From Eucommia ulmoides (lineage: Eukaryota; Streptophyta; Magnoliopsida; Garryales; Eucommiaceae), in assembly GCA_016647705.1 (NCBI GenBank), contig CM028338.1, positions 13,236,240 through 13,300,239 of the forward strand: a stretch of 64,000 bases of DNA, written 5' to 3'. The translations under genes and the position numbers were made by a program. This document shows positions 41,101-53,100 of the stretch, in pieces. Position 1 is the first letter of the stretch. Every line of letters starts with the position of its first letter. Under the pieces are notes generated by a model. The model was not told where the DNA came from. It did no database searches and saw nothing but the letters and a program-made list of their open reading frames with translations.

Positions 41101-44100
41101 CCCCCCTCAAGCTAATGAATATGCATCCTTCATTCCCAACTTGCATATAAGTCGTTGGAATGTTTCACTGTTCAGTCCTTTTGTAAGTACATTAGTAAGT
41201 TGATTGTTTGTTAGGATGTAAAGCGTACAGATCAATCCACTGTCCAACTTCTCTTTTATGAAATGTCTATCTACCTCAATATGCTTTGTTCGGTTGTGCT
41301 GGACGGGATTATGAGCGATGTTGATAGCCGACTTATTGTCACAAAATAGTCTCATAGGTCCATCCCACTTAATCTTTAAGTCTTTCAAAATTATTTTGAG
41401 TCACAGTTGTTCACAAACTCCTTGTGCCATCGCCCTAAACTCTGCTTCAGCACTTGATCTTGCCACTACATTCTGCTTCTTACTCCTCCATGTTACAAGG
41501 CTGCCTCCTAGGTAAGTGCAATAGCTTGTTGTGGACCTCCTATCAACCGGTGAACCTGCATAGTCAGCATCTATATACACCTCAAGGACTAACCTTGTGT
41601 TTCTTCTAAATAGAATCCCTTGTCCTGGATTAGCCTTTAGCTAATGTAGTATGGGGTGGACAGCTTGTAGATGAACTTTTCTCGAGCTGTGCATAAATTG
41701 ACTGACAACACTTACGGCATACGCAATTTCTGGCCGTGTGTGAGCAAGGTATATGAGCTTCCCAACCAGTCTCTGGTACCTCTCCTTGTCCACGGATGGA
41801 TCACCTTTTGCTTCTCCAAGTCTATGATTTTGTTCAATCGGTGTAGAAGTTGGTTTACATGCCGACTTTCTTGTTTCCTTTAGGAGATCAATCACATATT
41901 TCTGTTGTGAGATAAAGATTATTTCTCTTGAATGAGCTACTTAAATTCCTAGAAAGTATTTCAACCTTCCAAGTTCTTTTATCTCGAATTCACTAACAAG
42001 ACATCTTCGTAGTGCTTCCTTCTCCTTCTCATCGTTTCCTATGACTATTATATCTTCGACGTACACCAAAAGGGCCGTTACTCCCCCTGCATCCAAGTGT
42101 TTTTATGAAGAGTGTATGATCTCCCTGACTTTGCTTGTAACCGGTGGCTAGCATCACTTTGGTGAATCTTCTGAACCAAGCTCGTGGAGATTGTTTTAGG
42201 CCGTAGAGTGCCTTCCGTAGCTTGCAAACTTTGTTGCCTCTCAGTTGTTGCTTATATCCTGGAGGAATGTCCATGTATATCTCCTCTTCTAATTCGCCGT
42301 GAAGAAAGGCATTTTTTACATCAAATGGCTCCAAATACCAGTTGAAAAATTAGTAGCCAATGACAACAAAACTCTCACCGTGTTCATCTTAACTACTGGA
42401 GCAAATGTCTCTTGATAGTCCACACCATTAGTCTACGTGTATCCTTTCGCCACAAGTCTAGGTTTATATCTTTCAAGAGAACCATTTAACTTGTATTTTA
42501 CAGTAAACACCCACTTGCAGCCTACAGCCTTCTTTCCAGGAGGTAGGTCAACTATTTCCCACGTCTGGTTCTTCTCTAGTGCCTGCGTTTTTTCACTCAT
42601 GGCATTTCTACAGTTCTCATTAGATAATGCCTCAGATAAAGTATCAGGAATATGAATAGAGTTTAGACCGACTAGGAAAGTTCTATGTGAGGGTGAGAAT
42701 TTCTCAAAAGAGACAAATTTTGCCAAAGGATACAATGGATGTTTTGTGCATTCTCTTGTGCCTTTCCTAATAACAATTGGGAGATCATGGTCTTGTGTTA
42801 ATTGAGATTGGTCAGGAATTGTATTTACCTCATTATCAGGATTAGGAGTTGAAGCTTGAACTTGCATGGGATTAGAATCCGAGTCTCTTCTCCTTGAATA
42901 AACCTGCACAAATCGCATAGAGTCTTGACGTTTATTATGCTCTGTCATGGGTCTAGTGTGGGTGTTGATACCGGCTGGAATGGTTCGGCTGTAATCAGAT
43001 CAGATGGGGCTGCTGGAACAAGTTCGGCTGGAATCAGATCAAATGGGGTTGCTGGAATAGGTTTGGCTGGAATCAGATCAAATGGGGTTGCTGGAGATAA
43101 GGCTGGTTAAAATACGGTTTTGTTTCCTCAAAAGTGACATCTATGGAGACAAAGAATTTGCGTATAGGTGGATGGTAGCATTTGTATCCTTTTTGGGTGG
43201 ACGAATTAACCCACAAACACACACTTAAGAGCCTGTGGATCTAATTTTCCTCTTGGAGTGCAGCCGAAGATTCTTGGAGTGAGGTTCTTTGTTGTACGAA
43301 GGTTAGGATAGAATTGGGACATTGTTTCCATTGGTGACTTAAACCCTAGAACCCGAGAAGGTAGACGATTAATCATATAAGCAGCTGTGAGTACGGCTTG
43401 CCCCCAATAGTGTTTTGGAACATTATGATGAAAGAGAAAGGCTCAGGTTGTAGCTAGCAAGTGACCATTTTTTCTCTCCGCCACTCTGTTATGTTATGGA
43501 GTATCAATGCAAGAGGATTCATGGATGATTCCCTCTTTTTGAAAATATGGAGATAAAACTTGATTAAAATAATCCCTTGCATTGTCTGATCGGAATCTTT
43601 TGATTTTTACCCCAAATTGGTTTTGAATCATGTTGTGGAAGTTTGGGAGTACACTGCTTACATCTGATTTATGTTTAAGAAAAAAGATCCAAGAAACCCT
43701 AGTACAATCGTCAATGAAAGAGACAAACCAATGAGAATGAGACACATTTGGAACCGTAGAGGGTCCCCATATATCACTGTGAATCAAATAAAATGAAACT
43801 GGGCTTTTATGATTGTTGATTGGAAAAGGAACGCATTTGTGCTTCGCAAACTGTTAGAATCCGCAAGATATTTAAAGGGCTGACAGCTAATAGATTGACA
43901 GCTAGTTTGTGATTAGGATTATTGATTTTCTTCCTTTGTTTAGGCAGAATTATATCTAATTGATTGTTGCAGTTTTTGGTGATTTGTTTCCTTTTTTAGT
44001 TCTTTTAGAGCTATATATAAACAGCCCTCTGTAAACATTATTGTATATACATATTGAAGAACATTTCTTTATACTTTTACAAACTCACATATATCACAAT

Positions 44101-47100
44101 GAAATTGTTCCGCACCTAGACCTCTAAACAAAGTAGGAAACATAGTTTTCAAGATTCCAAAGGATGGATACCCTAGTCTGAAATGGTGGAGCCAAATGGT
44201 GTCTTTATTGGATGATGATAGAAATGACAGAGGTAAATTATTCATGACCATATGTGACTTGCTTGGTTCATCAAGATAGTAAAGTCCGTTTATTTCCTTA
44301 GCTAGTCCAATCTTCTTCCCCGAAACCTGGTCCTGAAAAACACATTGAGAAGGATTGAAAAGTACATTAATATTCATATCATGTGTGAGCTTTTGAATGG
44401 ATATTAAGTTGATGGACAACTTTGGGACATGAAGAACATTTTTCAAAGTAAGAGAAGGACTGATGTGAATATCTCCTAAACCAGCTACAGTAGTTAAAGA
44501 ACCATTAGCAACTGCTATCTTTCGATTGCTAGGACATGGAGAGTAGGTCTTAAAATTTAGTGAAGAATGTGTCATATGGTTTGTGGCTCCTGAGTCAATT
44601 TCCCATAAATTCCTAGTAGTTTCATCTGAGACATTTAGTCCTTGAGAAATTGGAGACTTATCTGATAATGCAAGAGAGTTTTAACCACAAGGTTTTTTCA
44701 GCGATCCAAGATGTCCCATTAGCTTCTCTACCTCCTCCATACTAAGCATTCCCTTGTCTGAACCTGGTTGATTCATGGTGAAATAGGACTAGTTCGTGAT
44801 GGTGTTTCGTGATTCTGGTTCGCGATCTGGCAGCGACAAGGGATCTGGGTTTCGCGATCTGGGCTTTGCGAGCTGAAGATGGCGGCTGTGGCAGCGACGG
44901 TGGCTTAGGGAGTTTCACGATCTGGTTCGATTTCGCGAAGTCGTGACCTGGTTCGATTTGGTCGCAAAGGGTTTTGGAGTCGAGATCTGGTTGCGAAGTC
45001 ACGATGTGGTATCTGACGGCAGCAGCGAGAGGCGCGATCTAGTTCGTAGTGGCTGGTTAGGGTTTTTTTTGGAGTCGGGATCTGGTCGACGAGGGGTTAG
45101 CTATGAAAGCTAAAACAAGTATGGTCGACTATGAAGGCCAGATCAGATGGAGCGATGAAGGTAGAAACAGATATGGTCGTCTATGTAGGCCAGACCAGAT
45201 GGAGCGATGAAAGCTTTAGAATTTCCAGAAAAAAAACCAAAGCTCTAATGCCATCTCAGAAAGAATGAATATTTGATATATTGAATATGAGGTCTTTTAC
45301 GCCTATATATACAAAATAATCCTAGCTAATTACAAGGAGGTAATTGAAAGATGAAATAAATAAGGAAACTAACTCCTAGAAAATGGAAACAAAGTTATTT
45401 AGTGAGATTCTGCCTTTTACTCTAATTCCCACAATTTAAGCATTCCTATTATAGAATATTAAGTTATATTCCAACAGTTGAACTACTTCTAAATTGATTT
45501 TCGAAACAAAATATATATTTGTTTTCTATCCATTGCAACTGATTTTGCTAAGTTCTTGGCCATTACCTTTCTAGTGCCTATCCCTTCTATCTGTAGCTCA
45601 GTCATAGGATATTAATTGCTTGTTGTGAGTTTAGTAAGGTCTACGGGCAGCAACTCAATTTAGTTTCAGATCATATGCATGGTGGTCCACTGCTTCTAGT
45701 TTCATCGGACGAGAATAAAGTAATGTGATGCCATTTGTTGATTTGATAGATAGTGAGAAGAACTTCTAATCCTGTTTGTTTCTTTAATATCTGTATGGGC
45801 CAATTTGGTGGGAGAATGAATCAAACCGGATCATTTATAGTTGTGTAAAATCTAGGGTAAAAAATTGAAATGAATTAATCAATTGTATATTTTTCTAATT
45901 GTACAATTAGGCTACATATAGGAGTAATTAAGACTAAATAAGGAAATTAACTACGACAGATAATACCTTCCTAATCTACATATTTGACTTTCTCTATATA
46001 CAAATATTGTCAATATTGAATATTCCAACACTCTCCCGCAAGCTGGTATGAAGATATCTTCCATTGTCAGCTTGCATACTAGATAGTCGAATTTTTTCAG
46101 TGATAATCCTTTTGTTAGAATGTCTGCGATCTGTTCAGTAGTCGGTATATATGGCATACATATTTGTCCACTCTCGATTTTTTCCTTGATGAAATGCTTG
46201 TCCACTTCCACATGTTTTGTCCGATCGTGCAACACCGGATTGTGAGCAATCACAATGATTGATTTGTTATCACAGTAGACCTTCATAGGTACTGAATTAG
46301 ATATCTTCAACTCTTCTAGTAATCTGTTAATCCATAACACTTCACAGATGCCGTGAGCCACTGATCTGTACTCCGCTTCTGCGCTACTTCTAGCTACGAC
46401 ATTCTGTTTCTTGCTCCGCCATGTGACGAGGTTTCCACCAACAAAAGTACAGTAACCGGAGGTCGATCTCCTGTCCGTGATGCTCCCAGCTCAGTCTGCA
46501 TCGATATAAACCTCTACAAGGTGGTGGCCACGTTTCTTGTACAAAATTTCCTTTCTAGGAGTACCCTTTAAGTACCTTAGTATTCTATAGGCAACATTGA
46601 AGTGTTCTTGTCCTGGTGAGTGCATAAATTGGCTTTGCACCCGAGTAACCCTGTTTCATTCAGTAGGTCGAGTACATACTTTCTTTGACTCACAAATATG
46701 CCTCCCTTTGATCTATAGCAAATTCCATTCCAAGAAAATATTTTAATGGACTTAAGTCTTTGATTTCAAAATTATCAGCAAGTTTTCCTTTAAGTCTTCT
46801 CAACTCGTCACTATCATTTCCTGTTAAGATGATATCATCTACATAGACAATTAAAATGGCAATCTTACCATTAATTGAGTGTCTATAAAACATAGTATGA
46901 TCTGCTTGGCTTTGTTGATAATCCTGACCTTTTACAGTGGTTCCAAAGCGTTCAAACCAGGCTCTTGGAGATTGTTTTAGGCCATATAGTGACTTCTTTA
47001 ACTTGCACACCTTTCCTTGTCCTATCTTTCTTTCAAAGCCCGGTGGTAAACTCATGAACACTTCTTCCTCCAAGTCTCAATTTAGAAAGGCATTTTTCAC

Positions 47101-50100
47101 GTCTAATTGGTGTAGTGGCCAATCAAGATTCACAGTTAAGGACAATAGAACCCGAATCGAGTTTATCTTAGCAACTAGAGCAAATGTTTCTTGGTAGTCT
47201 ATTCCATATGTCTGCGTGAACCCTTTAGCCACGAGCCTTGCTTTATATCATTTTATGCTTCCATCTGCCTTACACTTAACTGTGAATACCCACTTGCACC
47301 CGACTATCTTTGTATCCTTTGGCGAATCAACTATTTCCCACGTACCACTCCTTTTAAGAGCATTCATCTCTTTCAGAACTGCTAGCTTCCAACCTGTATC
47401 ACCTAGTGCTTCCTCAATGTTCCTTGGAATAAACAGATTAATAACTTTAGAAGTAAAGACTCTATAAGGTTTGAAAAGTTTTGTGTAGGATACATATCTA
47501 GATATGGGGTGATTGGTGCATGTTCTAACTCCTTTCCTGATGGTTATAGGGATATTAAGATCTGGAGGAATACTGGAATGAGAAGATTCATTAGGAGGTG
47601 GTAAAGATATAGGATTACCTGGATCATTGCTTAGGGAGTCGGATTGACCTTGTGCTAGAACAGTTGGCTGATTTGTATTCTTTTTTGTACCTCTCCGAGT
47701 ATAAACCCGCAACTCAGTACATGATTGTGGTATTTCTTCATCTGTTTGTGAATGAATTATGCTCGGCACTTGTGTACTAGTAGGGATCCCTTTTTGTTTT
47801 TCAATATTGTCATCACTTGTTTTTGACTGATTTGGAGGAAACTTTTCTAAGACTGTGGTAGGGAGAGGATCATCAGTGACCCAAATTCCCTTCCATTACA
47901 TTCTCCCCTTGAAAGGGATTTTTGTCAAAGAAAGAAACATTTTCCAAAAATGTGACGTCCATACTAACATGAATTTTCTTAGTTTGTGGATTGTAATACT
48001 TATACCCTTTTTGATTTGGTGCATAACCGATGAAAACACATTTTTCTGCTCTAGGATCAAGTTTAGACCGAAATTGGTTAGGAATATGAATATAATAGGT
48101 GCAGCCAAATATTTTAAAAGACAGGTCAGCTGATATCCTAGAAGCTGAAAAATGTGTTTTGAAGTTATCAAATGGTGTGGTGTAATTTAGAATACGTGTA
48201 GGCGCGCGATTTATTAAATATGCGGCTGTTAAAAGAACATCACCCCACAAATATTTTGGAACATGCATAGAAAACATGAGTGCATGTGCGACTTCGAGTA
48301 AGTATTTATTCTTTCGTTCAGCGATGCCATTTTGTTGGGGCGTGTCACGACACGTGGATTGATGTAGAATACCATTTGTTTTCAAAAAATTGCCTAAACA
48401 TTCATTGAAATATTCTGTTCCATTATCTGTGCGAAGAATGCTAGGTTTCATTTGAAATTGGTTTTCTAGCATAATGCAAAAATCTTTAAATAAAGCTGCT
48501 ACATCAGATTTTGCACGCATCAAATATGTCCAACATAAACGTGTGTGATCATTAATAAATGTCACAAACCATCTTTTTTCGGATAGTGTTGTGATTGTTG
48601 AAGGACCCCATACATCGTTATGAATTAAATAAAATGGTTTAGATGCACGATATGGTTTTGAAATATAAGAAGTACGCTGACTTTTTGCAAACAAACAACT
48701 TTCACAATGAAAAGAAGAACAATCCATATTCTTAAATAATGTCGGAAACAAATGTTTAAGATATTGAAAATTTGGATGTCCTAATCTAAGGTGCCAAAGT
48801 ATGATTTTATCACGAACAGACGTTGAACTCATACCACTGATGCCGTGAGTTGTTTTATTCCTCAAGGAGTTATCATCGAAGTAATATAGGCCATCCACTA
48901 ATCTAGCACTGTCAATCATTTTCCCCGAGCTCTGGTCCTGAAAGAAACATTGAGATTCAGAGAAAATGGCATGACAGTTCGAATCTCGCAATAGTTTACT
49001 TACAGATAAGAGGTTACAAGTAGGTTTAGGAACATGGAGGACCGTTTTTAGATTAACACTATCTGAGATTGTTATTTGGCTTTTTCCTACAATGAGTGAG
49101 AAACTACCGTCTGCAATTCTAATTCTTTCATTACCAGAACACGGTGAATAGGTATTGAAAAGGTGATAAAAACTTGTTATATGATTAGAAGCACCTGAAT
49201 CAATAATCCAAGGTGCTGAGTTTAAGGAACAAGAAAAGGCTCTAAATTTACTACTTGTTTGAGCTAAAGAAGCATTAGGAGTACCAAATGATGGATTGAC
49301 AGTCAGCAGTTTCAAAAGTTGATCAATCTATTCTTTGTTGAATAGAGTGGTGGCAGCTTCATGCGCGAAAGGATAGGATCGGTTAGATTTTTCTCCCGTT
49401 TTGTTGCTCTTCAAATTTGCTGGTTTCCCATGGATTTTCCAGCATGTTTCCCGTGTATGACGAGGTTTGTTGCAGTAGTCGCACCATATACGAGGACGTT
49501 CCTCTGCTCGGCGTGGAAACCTACTGGAGTGAGCATTAGCAGCAGCCAAAGCAGACTAGTCAATTGGAGCAACTGTAAGGCTGATAATTTGTGGCTTGTT
49601 AAGCATAACGTTCCGGCGGGTCTCCTCGCTTCGGACCTCCGAGAAAACCTCATTAATTGAGGGAAGAGGCTGACGACCAATGATTCGTCCCCTAACTTCG
49701 TCAAGTTCCGGTTTCAGACCTGCTAGGAACTTAAAAACACGATCATCATCCACCAACTTCTTATAATAGTGGCTATAATTCTCGGTCGAATGCCATTCAT
49801 GATCGTCGAACATATCTTGATCTTGCCATATTCTCTTCAATGAATTGAAATACTTGATGATACTGTCTTCGCCTTGACGGATATCACGGAGTTTTAGAGT
49901 CAACTCATACTTTTGAAATTGGTTTCCCAGATTAGAATAAATTTGATTTACATTGTCCCAAAGTTCTTTCGCCGTAGGGTAGCACATGTAGTTGGAGCTG
50001 ATTTCCTCATCCATAGAGTTTACGAGCCACGTCATCACCATGGAGTTTTCAGCATCCCAAGTCGTATGCGACGAATCTTTGATGGAGGGCTCCTTTGCAT

Positions 50101-53100
50101 CACCGGTTAGATATCCCATCTGTCCTCGTCCACGGATATACATTCGCACCGATTGAGATCAACGCAAGAAATTGGTTCTATTCAGACGAACAGAGGTGAT
50201 TTGGATAGAGTGGGATTCGGAAGGGAGATGCTTTGGTTCGGTAAGTTGGCTGGACCTTGGGATGGATTCCGAGGTAATGTCGGACATGGTGAAGGCAAGG
50301 GGAAATATCGTCAGAAATTAAGAATCGTCGGGTTGGCCTTCAATGAGTAAATCTCGCGAAACCAAGCTGCTGGATGCTGAGTTGACTCACTGAGAATCGT
50401 CTGAGTTGACTCGGTTTCGTCGATTTCAAGCAAATCCGGCAGCGGTGGCGGTGGCTAGGGCCGCGAGTGTTCGTCGGTGGCTGTAATTGAACCTCACGAA
50501 GTGCAATCGAGTTGTAATCGCAAGATCTGTTTCTTACAGATCTTGCGAGGGCTCGTTCGTCGGCTGCTAGGGCTCCGGCGAGGCTGTCGGCGGCGAATGG
50601 AGGACTGACGAGGCTTCGTTGTCGATTGTAAAAGGCCGGAGAGTGTTCGTCGGCGACTGTAGAGGACCGGCGAGGCTTCGTCAGTTGTAATGAGGGCTCG
50701 TCGTCGGCTGTAGGGGAGCTTTCGTTCGTCGCCTGGCTGTAAGGGACGCTGGCGAACCTTCGTCGGCTGTTGTTGGATGCCGGCGAACGTCGTCGACAAC
50801 TACAATGGCCGGCGGTGAACGTTGAAAGCTTGTAAAGGGCCGGCGGCGGCTGCAGAGGCTAGAGTTTTTTTGGTTTTAGCTCTGATACCAAATTGAAATG
50901 AATTAATCAATTGTATATTTTTCTAATTGTACAATTAGGCTACATATAGGAGTAATTAAGATTAAATAAAGAAATTAACTACGACAGATAATACCTTCCT
51001 AATTTACATATTTGATTTTCCCTATATACAAATACTACCAATATTGAATATTCCGACATAAAATTAGCCTACTATAACGTAATGTTATCAATTTGAGTTG
51101 TCAATGGAAATGAACTATCACGGACATAAAAAAAAAATTCCAAGTTATCAACTGTAAATCGAATCATTATAGTTGTAGCATACGGAAATGATTAATAAAA
51201 CATGCCTCTGGAGGCTTCCCCAAAGCAATATTTTGGCATTACTAAACTAATAGGTGACCTTTCTCTCTGCTTAATTGTTGTGTTGGCAATCACAGAGTAC
51301 CTTTTTGTCATCATTTAAGTCTCTCTTTGCTCAATTCTCGTGTTACTCAAATATCTTGTATAGTGTTAATATTGAAGGGGGCGAAATACATACCTCACTT
51401 ATATGGGTTAATTGTAGGTTTGAAATGAAGGGGCGACGATGCTCAAATCTTGCAACTATGGAAACTTCAATACACAAATTGAGAGAGCTAAAAAGAATTT
51501 AGAGGAGTTAATTTTGGAAGAAAAGAAAAAAAAGACTGATTTTCACCCCTATTTCAATACAAACCAACAAACCCATGAGAGAGAGAGATGTAGATCGATT
51601 TACAAAAAGGAGTAGAGATGTGTAAAATTTCAGACTTACAATAATAAATGAAGATTGATCAATTTTATTGCAGCTCAATCTTCGTCTCTTCTCTTCTCCA
51701 TGGATGCTCTCTAACGGATGCTCTAATCTCTATTGTGTTGTGAAATGAACGGGTAGATAGGATATAAAACGACAAGGGATAATTGTAATTTTGATACTTT
51801 TTCTCACAACTTCATCCATTTTCATCCCAAATTTGCCCAGATAAAAAAAAAGGGCGTTGCGAGCTTTTTTTTTGTCCCTTCTTTTCTTTTCATCCCATTT
51901 TCCTCCCTTACCAAGAAGAAATTTTTTCATTTTCTAACCCTTTTTCTTTTTTAGTTTTCCTTCGATCCTTTTTTTCCACCCAACCATGCATAGCCTAAAA
52001 GAAATTTTGAATTACAAATGTAGAAACCTAATGGGGGCTAACTCACTCTCAAAAGACGCCTTGAAATTGCCATAGGTTTTATATATTGCTCGGGATCAGG
52101 AAACACAAGCAATGTGGGATTCAACATGTCCCCATCACGCCCAGGGTAGACTTTGACAAACCACTGCCAAAGGATATCGAGGATTCCAACATTGATGTGG
52201 GTTGCAACACACCTAACATCAGATAAAAGGCCTAACTCTGATGCCATGTAGAAACCCAATGGGCCTAACTCACTCTCAAAAGACGCCTTGAAAGAGAAGG
52301 ATTACCCTAGGCTTTCTATATTGCTCAGGATCAAGAAACACAAGCGATGTGGGATTCAACCAAATTTTTTTTTTTTTCTTATTTTAGCTTTTCCTAATCT
52401 TGGATAAGATTTTAGATTTTTAAAATCATTTTTTTTTTTTAAATATGGGTAAAGTCATCTATATCTTGTCTTCCTTGTAATGATAAAATTCCACACAGGA
52501 AGACGGTGTTGAATTCATATTAGTATGTCAAGCCTATACGTCAATCCCGCAATGAGTCATTGAACAAAATTACACAGCATTACCTTCCATGAGCATCTTT
52601 CCTCCCCCCCAAAATTATATTTATACCTCATGTTCCAGATAGTTTTAAAGAGCAAAAATCCGCTCCCCACCCCTGTAGTCATTCCTCACTTTCACCTCAA
52701 TCTATGCCTGAAATGTTCCAGCTTATAATTTTTTTTTTTCCAAATAAGCTGTAGTTTAATAACGCAAGTGCCTAACTATAGTGATATGTGGATCATGTTT
52801 TCTCCTTTATTGGAATTGGGATTATTGTTATTCATGAAATCTGAGTGGGCCAACTTCCTTGATAATGCAGGCCTTTGATGCTCCTTGGCCTGTTATTCAG
52901 GCAAATGCTATTTACTTGTCCAGCTGTATGCTTGCTTTCTCGGATGATAATCACATCTCCGCTCTTTATTATTCTCAGGTCTGTGTCAAATGCAACCATT
53001 TTCAGTTTATGTGTTTAAATACATCCAAATCGTACCTGTGAACACTTGGAATTTCATCTTTCTCTAGGTATTTGGAATCTTAGTGGGCAAAATGAGCCAA

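Larger units (their letters stand above)
40875..45476 (-). mobile_element. Copia element A, paired LTRs and target duplication, broken
   Basis: A 4.6-kb Ty1/Copia element antisense to SGR6. LTRs of 223 bp (40875-41097 and 45254-45476) differ at about 4% of positions by eye. The 5-bp target duplication GTTGA stands at 40870-40874 and 45477-45481. The primer-binding site TGGCATTAGAGC adjoins the 5' LTR, and a purine tract (TTGAGGGGGGAG) precedes the 3' LTR. Parts in transcription order: short leader/gag-like region, protease and pre-integrase (about 44070-44620, [13 protein letters not shown]), integrase (about 43490-43790), RT (about 42030-42950) and RNase H (41107-41388). It is broken, with roughly half a dozen or more interruptions. 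By LTR divergence it is probably of the order of one to a few million years old. A foreign solo LTR lies inside at 43852-44079. Confidence 0.93.
45863..51058 (-). mobile_element. Copia element B, paired LTRs and target duplication, broken
   Basis: A 5.2-kb Ty1/Copia element antisense to SGR6, 386 bp from element A. LTRs of 168 bp (45863-46030 and 50891-51058) differ at about 5% by eye. TAAAA flanks both ends (45858-45862, 51059-51063). A perfect Met-tRNA primer-binding site, TGGTATCAGAGC, adjoins the 5' LTR. Parts in order: UBN2-type gag (49556-50149, [20 protein letters not shown]), zinc knuckle (about 49430-49520), a long open stretch with protease and integrase (47873-49315; [29 protein letters not shown]), RT (46690-47769, with YVDDI) and RNase H (45951-46361). 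It is broken, with several interruptions. It belongs to the same family as the remnant at 1-1756. Its age is similar to or slightly above that of element A. Confidence 0.94.
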
